This document shows, one piece after another, positions 22,370 to 33,448 of a DNA stretch of 64,000 nt. Numbering within the stretch: the stretch's first letter is position 1; every line of letters starts with the position of its first letter. The notes under the pieces are model-generated. The model did no database searches. It was not told where the DNA came from and saw only the letters and a program-made list of their open reading frames with translations. Source of the DNA: Sthenelais limicola (lineage: Eukaryota; Annelida; Polychaeta; Phyllodocida; Sigalionidae); assembly GCA_942159475.1 (NCBI GenBank), contig OW804102.1:36276873-36340872 (forward strand). Reading direction: 5' to 3'. The position numbers were made by a program, and so were the translations under genes.

Positions 22370-22670
22370 GTCCTGGGTATGACCATAAACTGCCTTTCCG
22401 TCTCTTTTTCTGTCTCTCTCTCCCTTCTTCTCTATCTCCATTTCCTGGGTATGATCATAAACTGCCTCCCTCTCAGCTCTCCCGCCCTCGATATAACCAG
22501 ATTAAATGTGTTGAAAAGGGCGTAAAGCAACCAATCTCACTCACTCCCTCTCAGCTCTCCCGCCCTTGATATAACCAACGAGTATGGAACAGCGAATGAA
22601 TTTACTCTCGTTGATATAACCATAGTATATGTGTTGATAAGGGCGTAAATCAACCAATCTCACTCACTCC
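22370..22670 (-). repeat. dispersed repeat H, copy 2, with internal tandem duplication
   Basis: Contains CTGGGTATGACCATAAACTG, CTGGGTATGATCATAAACTG and two copies of the CTCTCAGCTCTCCCGCCC...GATATAACCA...GGGCGTAAA...CAACCAATCTCACTCACTCC unit. Mirrors 19466-19645. Confidence 0.88.
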
Positions 22671-23176
22671 TCGAGGTTTAGGGGGTCCCCTCCCACCCAA
22701 CCCCCCACCCCCAGCTAGACCCGTCATGGCCCAGGAAAGCATATGAATACACAAGTAGTAAAGCAATGGAAAGGTAGACCAGCGAATAATAGGCTTGGCT
22801 GAAAACCACAGTAAACGATCCCACAACCGTCCTTTCAGCCACGCAGATCCCCCCTCGTCTGACATATTATATTCTACATACTCTAGTACATAGATATGTT
22901 ATAAAGCCAGATCCGTACCAGATGCGACTTCTTTTAACATTAGACATCAAGCCTTTTGGACTTAATCGCATGAGAAGGAAGAACAAGGACTATAATATAT
23001 GCACCTGTTTTATTTGGATTGCTTTTAAGGATATCCCTTACCATAGCACGCCTATGTTATATAGTCTTCCACCGTATCAATGGGTGGGTAGACTACTATT
23101 CAGCACTTTTATAACTCTCACATGTCCGCTAGGTGACATGGCATGTCCTTCTGGTGGCAAACACTTATATTCTACC
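22671..23176. other. unique stretch, one unrecognised 86-codon frame
   Basis: An ATG-started frame (22922-23182) runs into the left end of a family A element and resembles no family. Nothing else seen. Confidence 0.35.
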
Positions 23177-23335
23177 CAGTAAAGGTCCAAAGATGGGAGA
23201 GTCCCTTCAAACGAAGGGAAAGCCTCTGGCCTCAAACCGCAAAGTGCCATTATAATTCCATTAAGACCGCAAAATGTCATCATATTCCCGTCGAGTCTTA
23301 GGTGGGGAGACCGATTATCGAAGTAGGCTGACATA
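23177..23335 (+). mobile_element. family A MITE (A9), ends decayed
   Basis: CAGTAAAGGTCCAAAGATGG, CAAACGAAGGGAAAGCCTCT and two ATTATAATTCCATTAAGACC-type units are present; the right end stops at GTAGGCTGACATAAACC. Confidence 0.88.
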
Positions 23336-24108
23336 AACCGATTTAAAGATAAACAATGAAACAAAAAATGAGGACGGTATTCGGGAAAGATTTTGAGAAT
23401 ATAGATCAATATTTTAAAATCATATTATTCACCCAACAAGACCTACAACGACCGTCAATACTCGCAATAAGTAATACACAAAAGCAAGACATGGAAATAC
23501 AATTCAACAACCATAATTCCAATTACGAAAATGCTTATTTTGCATAATAACACTAGATCAACAGTAATTGTCATCGACCTGTGGATTTTGAAATATCATA
23601 TTGACCCAACAATAAGTTCACCACCTCTCTATATACCCGCAATAACTTAGTAATATACAAAAGTTCCCTCATAAACAACTCTCCACCCCCCCCCCCCACC
23701 CCCCACCCCCTCACCCTCCCACCCCCCTCCCTGCTCGCATCGTAGCGAGGACCTGACATAATTGTTCCGATCCCGAGATCACAAAGTTGAGGCGGGGGAT
23801 CGTTTTCCATAAGACAAGACACACTGACAAATCTATTTAGAGGATCTAAGCAGCGCATTACTTCAAGTGTCCACGATTTATGGCCGTCGGCCGGGCACTA
23901 TGATTGGTGTAAAGTTGGAGGCCGCATACATCAAAGGGCAATGGGTAGAGCTAAATAAGGGGTGGATCAAGTAGGTATGGGGCGATTGCGGAGTGATCTA
24001 TGGAAGTCTGCTTCTACACATACAGCCTCCCTATATTAATTTAACCCGCATAGCCTTATTTACGGGATCTGTCGCTGTATTTCGTTAACCCTTTTTAAGG
24101 CTAGGGTC
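23336..24108. other. unique stretch with C-rich tract
   Basis: A C-rich run lies at 23685-23730. No gene, repeat family or motif cluster is clear. Confidence 0.4.
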
Positions 24109-24311
24109 CAGTCTAGGCCCAAACTTGAGAGAGTCCCTTCAAATGAAGTGAAAGCCTCTCGCCTCAAACCACAAAGTGCCATTATGATTCCATTAAGACC
24201 GCAAAATGTCATTATTACCCATTAAAACGCCGAGTTCTAGGACAAGAAACCGATTAGGGAGGTAGGCTGACATACCATTCTTATCTGATCTGAAGGTTTG
24301 GACCTAGAGTG
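24109..24311 (+). mobile_element. family A MITE (A10, 203 bp)
   Basis: CAGTCTAGGCCCAAACTTGA to TTTGGACCTAGAGTG with a perfect GGTC duplication (24105-24108, 24312-24315). Confidence 0.96.
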
Positions 24312-24888
24312 GGTCTATCATTTAAAGGATGGATGTACAAGGTTTGAGGGATTAGCTGTTAAGATTTTTTACTTTTTTTTAACGGTTTGTTATTCAGTTT
24401 AGCCTGTCATCTTGGCTCTTGGACTTCTAACGGCACAACAAATCTGTGGTAAGAAAATATTAATATACCCTCCGGGCAACTTATCTTTTCCAAATATCTC
24501 GTCGCTTTCATATCATATATGACTATCAGAAAGTTCTAGTTCGATTGCTTTTGATAAAAAGTGAGTATCGAAGTAGGTCGAAAATTGGAAAATCCCCCCC
24601 AAAAAGACTTTAAAAATAGACTTAATAGTATGTTTTAGTATTGTATGCGCCAAGAAGGCAGGATATGATGGATACAACTTGTCAAAAAAAATAATATGTT
24701 TCCGAAAGGATTACAATACAATTAAGTCCCTCGGTCTATCTCAATTAATTGGGCACATCAAGCTGCGGCATCTAAATTATGGCAGAATGAAATGTCTTTG
24801 ATTCCTCAGTCGACTGTAATGCGATATACTCTGATATTTGTTTTAATTTGGTTTTTTTTAAAGAACAAAATTCAAAGCCTTTAATGGC
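24312..24888. other. AT-rich unique stretch
   Basis: No repeat or gene seen. Confidence 0.4.
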
Positions 24889-25047
24889 TCACAGCCTCTC
24901 AGATGAGATGATAATTGTGTGTCAATGATTGGACGCCTACTGCGCTAATGGTTAACCTGGAGTATGATTATAGTGGCATTTTGCGGTTTGGAGCTGGAGA
25001 CTTTCCCTCAGTTTGAAGGGAACCCTCTCAACTCTGAGCCTAGACTG
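24889..25047 (-). mobile_element. family A MITE (A11), internally deleted
   Basis: CACAGCCTCTCAGATGAG at the left, GATTGGACGCCTACTGCGC inside and CAACTCTGAGCCTAGACTG at the right. One internal unit only. Confidence 0.88.
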
Positions 25048-25201
25048 CAAGCTCAGTAAACCTTGAACAACAAGTCCCACACACGCGTTCCATTCATTAC
25101 TTAGCACATTTTCATAAGTAAAAATAGAGAAAGTGTGGCATTTTGTTCACATTATATTTTCCTCCTCTCTAGCCAGCCTGCCATGCATGTTAGATGTACA
25201 C

Positions 25202-25449
25202 GGGTCAGACCAACTACACATGTACAATCGGCAGCTCTACTCATTCAACAAATTCTGCAAAAATAGGCTGAAAAAATTATAAATCCTAGGTATATTTGGT
25301 ATTTCGCTGATTCGAAAAGAAATCTTTATGTCAAACCTCTGGTTATGTTTAACTATATTTCGAACCTCATTTCTTTCCTAAAATTTGGGAGTAATTTGAG
25401 AGGATTGGTGAAGAAGGCGAATTGTACATTTTCAGGGCGACTTGAGCCC
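25202..25449 (+). mobile_element. family B element
   Basis: GGGTCAGACCAACTACACAT, TGTACAATCGGCAGCTCTAC, GAGAGGATTGGTGAAGAAGG and GGCGAATTGTACATTTTCAG. The terminal repeats are diverged. Confidence 0.88.
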
Positions 25450-25910
25450 TATTTCTGCCATAGTTATAAGGTGTATGAAAGTACTATTGCCTGTGTTGAT
25501 ACATATATGGATGTGTTGGATTCGGACATCACTCTAAACAGATCACAGCAAGCCTTTGACGTGGGATAGAACCCATACACTCACTCCTTACGCCACACAG
25601 CTGTGTACATAGCCCTTACACTCACAAACAAGACCCGAAAAAATCACTCCTCTCAAATCCATCCATCAAAGATTTCTATTCCCCCCTTTTTTTTGAGGCA
25701 CTACATGCGGAATCCACCCGCCCGGAGTAAGCCAATCCCATGTTCATTACATGGAATTAAGTTCTTTTTGTGCCCAAGTGTAAATTTCGTATTTGATACT
25801 GGTAATTGCTTCCACGGGAAATAAGGTCGATTTCATGAAATGTACACAGACATTTGGCATGGGAATGTACATTTTAATCTTCAAAGGGGGTGGGTGGGTG
25901 TTTGTGAATG
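25450..25910. other. unique stretch
   Basis: Reverse-complement GGGTTCTATCCCAC (25566-25579) vaguely resembles a tRNA B box, without an acceptable A box or cloverleaf. No gene seen. Confidence 0.35.
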
Positions 25911-26201
25911 GAGTCTCCAGAAATGTATAATTCGCCTACACCAATTCTCTCTCAAATGACTAAAATTTTAGAACGAACTCAGATTCAAAATACAAAAAAA
26001 AGGTTCAAAATTAATACAGAAATTTTAAAAAAAACACCACCAAATATATTTTGGGGTTGAGGTTTTCTATTATTTACATCAATATTTGTTCTTGTATCAG
26101 CGCAATGCCAAATATATTCAGATATATGATATATTATATAGTATTTATAATTTTTCAGCAGAATTTAATGGCCGAGTGTACACGTCCAGGCGACCAGACC
26201 C
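25911..26201 (-). mobile_element. family B element, reverse
   Basis: CCAGAAATGTATAATTCGCC at its left and GCAGAATTTAATGGCCGAGT...GACCAGACCC at its right, with internal CAAATATATTCAGATATAT. Somewhat longer than average. Confidence 0.82.
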
Positions 26202-26464
26202 GTGTGTGAGAAGAGTGCGCGGACCGGGCAACAGAAAGAACACTTCAATGAGAAGTTAAGAAATAGCAAAAAGAACAAACATGCTGACGAATGAACACAA
26301 GGTACTACTTCACTGCTTCCCAGCCAAATACATACCAACACTTCTCTGCCTCTCCTCCCTCTCTTCTCCTCTCCTCTCTTTTCTTTTCCCATTCTTTCTT
26401 CAACTTGGCCCCTCCCCATAATACTCCTTCCCCTCCACTTCAACCTTCTACGCTAGACTTCTTA

Positions 26465-26722
26465 GGCCAGATTTTTGGCTCTTCTTGGATCAGCATAAAA
26501 AAATGTACACTTGGCAGCTCTACATATTTTTAGTGCATCCTAACAAATTCGACTGAGATCTGATAATATACAAGAAACATGAGTATATTTGGTATTGCTT
26601 TGATTCAATAGATCAATTTGGTTATGTTGAACTGTATTCTAATCCTCCATTTTTGTTTTAAACTTGTGTAATTTGAGAGGATTGGTGAAGATGAGTTGTA
26701 CACCTTCGGGCGATTTCACCCT
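26465..26722 (+). mobile_element. family B element, left end interrupted
   Basis: AAAATGTACACTTGGCAGCTC, GAGTATATTTGGTATTGCTT and GAGAGGATTGGTGAAGATGA are family B. The left tip (GGCCAGATTTTTGG) is followed by about 20 unmatched bases. Confidence 0.82.
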
Positions 26723-27530
26723 CGAGTTCTCAGGCCAGAGTTTGGCGGCCGTCATACCGGGAGTCTGATGAGGCTTGCTCTATACCTTCCACTCCATTTC
26801 TCTGTCTTCTTAACAAAATTCACACATCTTTGCTTGTCAAATTACCCAGAAAGCTATAGCAGTGAGGGTAAGAAAGGAACAGGAGACGGTGCCATGGGGG
26901 TGAATGTTGGGGTGGGTGGATAGGTTTCCTTAACACCCCTTTCTTCTCCTTTAACACCCCTTTTTCCTATCTCTAACCCCTGAAGGACATTAAGAGGCGT
27001 GCATATCTATACAATATTCAGTGGTAATTATGCTGGTTTTTGTAATTATCATTTTAGGTAATTAGCATCTCCCCAACGTATACATTATTGCCAAACTTTA
27101 GTTAAAGCAATCATTTTATTAGAAATGTGCAGTTTTATTATTAATATACTTACAATGTGGGCGGTTTAATTTTTCCCACAGTACATGATAATTCAAACAT
27201 TTTTTTTTTTAATTTTGACGAAAATTGGTCAATCAGAATTTGAATTTGTTATTGTAAATTCTGACGAAACCTATTTACAAATAGTTAGCATTTTGGGGAG
27301 ATTTGACAAATTGGATGAGTTCTAACAATCCCATCCCTGCTAAAGTCGAGGAGAGGGTGAGGAACCATAATTACCCCCTCGTCTGTATTTGTTGTCGGTT
27401 GAGAGTGGAGGAGGGCCCGGGAGGAGGGCGCCTCGTGAAAAGAGGCAATAGGCAACTTGGCAAGTCCTTGGCCAGTGATGTACATTTCAGGGCGACTACG
27501 AGTTGAGTGGAGTGGATGGGGTAGAGGGAC
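26723..27530. other. unique stretch
   Basis: The segment 27178-27320 (ATTTTGACGAAAATTGGTCAA...GGGGAGATTTGACAAATT) is weakly similar to 430-505. A stray family B-like end (TGTACATTTCAGGGCGAC) lies at 27479. No gene seen. Confidence 0.35.
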
Positions 27531-27769
27531 AAGTTGACAGAAATGTACAATTCGCCATCGCCAATCCACCCAAATATAAGACAAGAATGACCTTCAAAAT
27601 ACAGCTAAACATTGCCAAACCTATTCTAAATCAATACAAAAAAATGTCAAATATATACAGATAGGTACACTAGGTACTAGTGCTCATAATTTAAGTTTTT
27701 AGTTTGATTAAGCAGAATTTAGTGTGTGTAGAGCTGCCGATTGTACATTGTCTGGCAACCTGTCCCTCC
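27531..27769 (-). mobile_element. family B element, reverse (about 239 bp)
   Basis: GACAGAAATGTACAATTCGCC at the left, GTGTAGAGCTGCCGATTGTA and CTGGCAACCTGTCCC at the right. Confidence 0.9.
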
Positions 27770-27925
27770 AGAGAGAGAATTGCCGACGATATATAGATTT
27801 GCTAGTTTTTTCTCTTGTACCAAGCGATTCAAGCTTTATTTTCAAACAAACTGTTCCCAGTTGGTACTAGAAGCCACACCCTCTCCAGTGGGTTTTTGTT
27901 CCGTCCATTGCTGTATTTCTTTTTT

Positions 27926-28129
27926 CAGTCTAGGCCCAAGCCCTCACATCAGATAGGAATGGTATGTCAGTGAGTGGACGCCTACTTCGCTAATCGGTTT
28001 TCTAGCAAGGCGTTCTAATGGGATTATAATGATTGACATTTTGCGGTCTTAATGGAATTAACTTCGCGGTTTGAGGCGAGAGGCTTACCCTCAGTTTGAA
28101 GGGACTCTCTCATCTTTGAGCCTAGACTG
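27926..28129 (-). mobile_element. family A MITE (A12, 204 bp)
   Basis: CAGTCTAGGCCCAAGCCC to TTTGAGCCTAGACTG, flanked by TTTT on both sides (27922-27925, 28130-28133). Confidence 0.95.
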
Positions 28130-28640
28130 TTTTGTTTTCTTCCCAAGTTCCCAAGCTCGTTTCATTCCGATGTTCAGCTAAAGTATGAACGAGCAAGGTT
28201 CTTTAAGAACTATTTCCTATTTTAATGCAAGAAATTCGATCATCTTATTTGGTTCAGATATACTTTATTATATAACGCTTTAAAAAGTTGTCATATTCTT
28301 TAAAACAAACAGCAAACCTAACCCACCATTCCCTCCCTATGCAAATTAAATTAAATTCTCTATCCACAAAACGGTAAAATACATTCTTTACATAAGTTCT
28401 CAGAAATACAAAATAACCAATAGGCACAAATGGTTAGATAAAACCCTAAACGATAGACTTGCCAAATGTATGCAACAATGGTGTATTTATGAATGCTGTA
28501 ATATTAATTTTGAAAAAAAATAACCAAAAGAATGTTGGGGGGACTTAGAGCAAGTCAAAAATGACCGTTGAAGTTGAGGTTTTCTATTCACTCAGTGGAA
28601 GAAGTGGGCGCGAGCGGAGGAAAAATCTTCTCATGGTTCA
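28130..28640. other. AT-rich unique stretch
   Basis: No gene or repeat recognised. Confidence 0.4.
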
Positions 28641-28647
28641 ATAGGGC

Positions 28648-28668
28648 ATTTGCATAGCCGCCATTTTG
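28648..28668. promoter_or_regulatory. octamer (POU) site next to a YY1-like site
   Basis: ATTTGCAT (28648-28655) is directly followed by GCCGCCATTTTG (28657-28668), a near-consensus YY1 site. Single-copy context; functional use is inference. Confidence 0.35.
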
Positions 28669-28866
28669 AATCCTGATTCGCACTGAATTATGGGACTAAT
28701 GGTACAGTGTAAACTCAATATTAAGCATGCCATGTTCAACATGTAATATTTATCAGTGCTCTAATGTTAATACGTATGTGTTTTACATGTTTCCATAACA
28801 CAAGTCCCTTTTTTCCCATTATGCATTTAGTTTTCATAACTCATTTATACAATCTGATATTGGTGA

Positions 28867-29456
28867 AAACATTCTTGCAATTTTTTTATAAAAATTTCCC
28901 AAATATTTGTATGTCAGATTTCAACAGAATGCATCCCAGGATGCACTGCAATAGACATGCGCAGTGGCACATGCAAGTCCCCTATTGTCATGTGTAAAAG
29001 CCGGGGCCATCCTTCACTGGAGATATACAAAAGAACTCGACCCCAAAGATCTACTCATAATGTATATTCAGCCAATTTGTCAGTTCATTCTTACAGCTTT
29101 ATCATTGACGCTTTGAGTCAAGAAGCAGCATGCGATGAGCTCACTTTTGAGGCATTATTGAGGTTTTTGTTAGAATCTTCAGGAATGTTTTATTATGAAG
29201 TTAACATGGAATTCTGAAACAAATTAATTTCAGACATTACGATAATACTTGGCTATTTTACTGCATCTTGTTCCTATAATTCCTGGGGTAGTATACTACA
29301 ACTTATTGCAGGAAGGCTATAATATAAATGATTCAATCATTAGTCCAAGGGTAGGTGCAAAATCTATTGAAAGGGACTTTACTTGGTTTCCCTCGGGCAC
29401 TAGAGACGAAATCTCAGCACCACCAGATCCTGCTGTGACATTTATCTAACTTACAA
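28867..29456 (+). other. coding-like fragment, unrecognised; possible small exon(s) or decayed gene
   Basis: The frame ending at the TGA at 29215-29217 is open from 28867 (117 codons); its first ATG after the GC-richer patch is at 28957. Its C-terminal part looks protein-like, with a helix-like acidic segment (SQEAACDELTFEALLRFLLE). A second frame follows in another phase (about 29246-29449), beginning without ATG and containing a PSGTRDEISAPPDPAV segment. ATTTCAG at 29227-29233 could be a splice acceptor between them. No family is recognised; in AT-rich DNA two adjacent open frames may still be chance. Confidence 0.18.
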
Positions 29457-29506
29457 AATACAAAAAAAATGTTAATTAAAGAAGGGATACAAGGCAGCTT
29501 CCCTCA

Positions 29507-29519
29507 CCAGCAGAGGGAG
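29507..29519. promoter_or_regulatory. CTCF-like site
   Basis: CCAGCAGAGGGAG matches the first 11 positions of CCASYAGRKGGC exactly. It lies about 20 bp upstream of a family A copy. Confidence 0.35.
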
Positions 29520-29539
29520 TATACATCGCTCTTACAGTG

Positions 29540-29749
29540 CTGGTCTAAACCCTCAGATCAGATAAGAAGTGTATCATGTCAGTGATTAGACGCCTACTGC
29601 GCTAATCGGTTTCTTGGCCTAGGACTCGGCGTTCTAATGGGAATAGAATGACATTTTGCGGTCTTAATGGAATTATAATGGCACTTTGTGGTATGAGGCG
29701 AGAGGCTTTCCCTCCGTTTGAAGGGACTTTCAACTTTGGGCCTAGACCG
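29540..29749 (-). mobile_element. family A MITE (A13)
   Basis: GGTCTAAACCCTCAGATCAG to TTTGGGCCTAGACCG. Both tips are mutated, so the duplication cannot be read. Confidence 0.9.
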
Positions 29750-30221
29750 TCTTGTATAAGACAAAGATATAATACAAATAGTTCTGAAATATTGAATACA
29801 TTCATTTGGTGGGTTCCTTTAAAAAAAGGTCACCACCTCCGCTCCAACATATAGAGGTCTATTCGGATATCACAGCTGCAGAACGTGTCACCGTTTCCAC
29901 GCGCCCTTTTAAAACCCCTTCAATTCTCACTCTCCCCCTCCTCCGCCATTCTCAGACCAGCCCAGTAAATATGTTTGCTGTCCAGAGGCAGGCTTTTGTG
30001 CCATTGTCTGGCCACCAGAAAAGAAACAGGTTGTTCAAGTCAAGCATGCGATTCTACACTCGTGAATAGAGCTCAGGTATAAAGCTGCTTTTCTACCGAG
30101 TACCCCCTGAGACCATTCACTTTTCTAGCGTACTAAAGAACTAGATACATTACCAAGGGCTGCTATACTGTTTCATCAATAGTCTGAGGATGGGTTTTTT
30201 CTCTCGTGAATTCTGGATTCC
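29750..30221. other. unique stretch
   Basis: An 87-codon frame (29806-30069) is unrecognised. Nothing else seen. Confidence 0.35.
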
Positions 30222-30400
30222 ATGTATTTGTATATTTTTGTGGTATTATATGTTGTATATTTTTGTGATATTAAGTGTATGTTTGTGTGGTATAATTTGT
30301 ATATTTTGGTGGTATCATTTGTGTATTTTAGTATTATTTATATTTTGGTGATATCCCTATATTCTAGTGATATCATCTCTACATTTGGGTTACATTATTT
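30222..30400. repeat. degenerate minisatellite, about 25-30-bp unit
   Basis: Repeats of TTTGTATATTTTGGTGGTAT-like units with strong drift; T/G-rich on the plus strand. Confidence 0.65.
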
Positions 30401-30525
30401 GTAATTTATCAGCTTCTTCCGGGGTCAATATGTGTGTTGTGGGGTATATTGTGTCACCTCATATATTCATATAAATGTTGTTCATTTATTTAGGCCTTTG
30501 TTACAAAAATGAAATACGCATGTTA

Positions 30526-30801
30526 CTATGTACCTATATATATCCATGTCTCTGATATGTATGTGGTGAAGCTCTGCAGGTCGGCATACTTCACATCTAA
30601 GCTACAAGTATCACACATGTTGATACTGTATACATGGTTGAACCGTTCCTCATACGCAATAAAATATTCATAGGAAGTATTATATGAAAGATTAGATACA
30701 AAGCCAGGTCGCTTTGTACAGCAATGGGCACAAATCCTACATATATATGACCTCACCCAAGGAAATTGCCATAATTGAATATAGCCAACAATGGCCAGGT
30801 C
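30526..30801 (-). other. coding-like open frame with paired cysteines, unrecognised (possible exon)
   Basis: 92 codons including the stop are open in AT-rich DNA, without an ATG start, so it could only be an internal exon. It carries CRICAHCC near residues 22-29 and MCDTC about 40 residues later, a spacing that could bind zinc, amid an aromatic-rich sequence. A weak donor (TAG|GTACAT) lies at its 3' end. No homologue comes to mind; chance is quite possible. Confidence 0.15.
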
Positions 30802-31047
30802 TCAATTTACTAAATGTGGACTATTGGTAGGCTTTTGCAGGAGTAAGGTGAAAAGGAACAACAACTTGAGAAGGAGGAAACGAGGGATAATGTGTCAGCT
30901 GTGTGGACAATATGGGACAGGGAGAAGAGTGTGGGGAGGGGGTGGGATAAAGGGGGATACCCCTTAGGCCAAGAAAAGGTTTGTCTCATATTTATATAGC
31001 TGAAAACTAGGCACTGGGTTGGCATTTTTTTTCAATTTTTAACTTTT

Positions 31048-31284
31048 GAAGAACCACCTTCTAGGAACTGAAAAAAATGCCTATATTTCGTAAGAATAGT
31101 AGTTAATTGTACCTTTTAATGTTTTGTTTTGTTAGGAAGACCTGTCTCCCTGCTTTTATTTACTTTTCTTACGAAATAAACGCACACAAATTAGGCATGG
31201 TCAACATTATTTTGTTTAGACGGGGTTAGGTTTTTCTAGGTAGGGGTGGTAAATCGGAAACACACCTAGTATTTCTGTTTGGCC
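31048..31284 (-). mobile_element. family C element, reverse, diverged interior
   Basis: Its 5' end (at 31284) reads GGCC...TAGGTGTGTTTCCGATTT on the minus strand, with TTA (TAA in element orientation) next to it. The far side retains ACCACCTTCTAGGAACTG. The interior holds an 11-bp inverted repeat, TTTCGTAAGAA (31086-31096) / TTCTTACGAAA (31166-31176), absent from other copies. Confidence 0.75.
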
Positions 31285-31441
31285 TTACAGAATAGGGTAG
31301 AGTGGGGGTAGATATTGGCAGATAGGGGTAACAATTGGGAAAGAGAGGAGGGAGGGAAAGGGGCGAGGCACGACACATACCGATGAAGCTACGATTACAG
31401 GTAATGACAGGGCAGCGTCCCAAGAGCGTCTCTAACTCAAA

Positions 31442-31483
31442 GCAGACGACATTTGGACATGGACATCGGCAGACGACAATTTT
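31442..31483. promoter_or_regulatory. pair of recurrent motifs
   Basis: GCAGACGACATTT (31442-31454) and GCAGACGACAATTTT (31469-31483) lie 27 bp apart in the same orientation, with ACATGGACATC between and a CGGCGGCGG patch just downstream. Confidence 0.45.
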
Positions 31484-31827
31484 CACATATAGCGATTTCG
31501 GCGGCGGTGTCTTTTCACTTGCGACCCCCTTGACCTTGCCTGCCCTGACCAACATGAACGCTCCAATGGCTCACAAATAGTGACCTTTGATTTGACGTCA
31601 AAGTTTCTGACTTCATTTGCAGTGACTTTTCAGGGAATGATTCCCTGACCTTCAACAAAAGCCTGGTTATAGTTCACTGTGCATGATTGAAAATCTACAT
31701 TCTTTTCCCATGCCGATTATAATCCTTTTCTCAGTACAGTTAATATGAACATCAAAATAGATCAAATTCAGATACTCTGTTTGTTATGTTGAATTTTATG
31801 ACCGCTATTCCTCCAACAAGTTGAAAA

Positions 31828-32019
31828 CAATCTAGGCCCAAACTTGAGAGAGTCCCTTCAAATGAAGGGAAAGCCTCTCGTCTCGAACCGCAAAGAGTCA
31901 TTATAATTCCATTAAGACCGCAAAATGTCATCATATTTCCATTAAAACGCCAGGAAACAGATTAGCAAAGTAGGCTGACATACCATTCTTATCTGATCTG
32001 AGGGTTTGGACCTAGAGTG
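31828..32019 (+). mobile_element. family A MITE (A14)
   Basis: CAATCTAGGCCCAAACTTGA to TTTGGACCTAGAGTG; two internal units. Flanks AAAA/TACA show no duplication. Confidence 0.94.
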
Positions 32020-32974
32020 TACACACAGTCCTGAAATCCTTCACTTCAAACTTCACTTCACTTCAAATATACGCAGCAGCAACTTTACTACAACTACATG
32101 ACCTATTAGAGCGCGACAAATTATAGCCAAATGCGCACATCTCCCGCAAGGAAACTTCTTTTTTCAAAACTTTTCACCTTTCCCAGCAAGCAAGCAAGTA
32201 AGCAGTGTCTTCCAACTTTTTCTTCTGCTCCTCCTCCTCTTCGTCTTCAACCTCATCTCCCCTTTCGGGAATCGGTCAAGCAAACAACAGGGACATTTTA
32301 ATATTCGACTTCTCAGCAAAAGGGCAGGAAAAGGAGGAAACATTCGCCTTATTGGGAGGCCCCAGCTTGCCAGTTTGTAGCCAATGTTCCCTCTGTAAAA
32401 TAGGAGCGTCGTGGCTTGGAATGAAAGGAGGTAGATGATGCACATCGAGCCACACCATAGAGAAGGAAGACCAGCAGGGTAGAATCACCCTGCTTCAGCC
32501 TATGTCCAAGTACACACATTTGCAGGGGGAAATGGTCAATTACATGGATAGTTTGCCTCGCCAGACCCGACTTGTGGATGTATCATTTGACTTGGAGAAA
32601 GTTTTTAACAAATACCACCGGCTATTGGATTGGTGGTGGTGGTGGTGGTGGAAGGAGGGGTGGGTGGGGGTGGAGGATTAGGGAGGGACAAGGGTCAGTT
32701 GGAGACTTTTAGACCTGCATGGTGGCATCGATCGACTTGGGGGGTAGTAGACAGACAACAAAAAGGGGTGATTTACCCTCTTTCTAACATCAGGCACCCT
32801 TGCCCTCCTCGACCGCTTCCAAAAAGTCCACAACAGACCTTCAGCGTCCGCTTCAAGACCAAGAATCCCTCCGTCCCCTCTTTTCACCAGTGAAAGCTGT
32901 CATTTGGCGGGGGAAAGTGCTTATTTTGCGAGGGGGGTAACAATCCTTCCCCCATAATTTACCCTCTGACGGTC
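32020..32974. other. unique stretch with GGT microsatellite
   Basis: (GGT)n lies at about 32630-32650. Overlapping opposite-strand frames (32164-32893) match nothing known. CATTTGGCGGGGGAA near 32900 is E2F-like. Confidence 0.4.
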
Positions 32975-33085
32975 GCTGATCAAAATCGCGCGCCCCATTC
33001 ACAAGATGGCGCTCCAGGTCCCTGTTTGACTGCCCCCTGGTGAGCCCAACCGGAGATAAACCGCGCTACGTCACAAAATGCCCCC
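32975..33085. promoter_or_regulatory. CpG-containing block with YY1-like and CTCF-like sites
   Basis: AAGATGGCG (33003-33011) is a consensus YY1 core. TGCCCCCTGGTGAGC (33031-33045) matches the reverse CTCF consensus GCCCCCTNGTGG well, and CTACGTCAC is a CRE half-site. Candidate insulator or promoter-proximal element. Confidence 0.38.
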
Positions 33086-33392
33086 CTGGCGTTGCTAGCC
33101 CGAAGCAGGACCACTCATTATCAGGAATAGCTGCGAGGGAGGTGTCATTATCTTATGCGTGGTGACGAAAACAGGCAAAGTTGGGGGTTGGGGTGGGGAA
33201 GAAAGGGGGAAGGGAAAAAGTAAACTATACTATAGACTCTGGGATGAAAACTTGTCATGTAGGTGAAATTAAAACTTTTCACTTCACGGGGGAAGATACC
33301 TGAATGTATTTTTTTTAAAAAAAGAATTAAAAATTCTTCATTTTCGTAAATTAATTTCTGAGTTCATCATTTTTTCAGTCAGTTTTGAGCAG

Positions 33393-33448
33393 CATTTACT
33401 AAATCATCTAGAGCTGCCAATTGTACATTTTCTGACAACTTCACCCAT
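33393..33448 (-). mobile_element. family B terminal fragment
   Basis: CTAGAGCTGCCAATTGTACA, TTTTCTGACAACTTCACCC, then TATATA; only one end is present. Confidence 0.8.

Noticed and set aside
25566..25608. Possible tRNA-derived SINE (GGGTTCTATCCCAC, reverse)
   Set aside because: Only a weak B box; no convincing A box, cloverleaf, or second copy.
29806..30069. 87-codon frame after family A copy
   Set aside because: Chance length; no domain and no conserved context.
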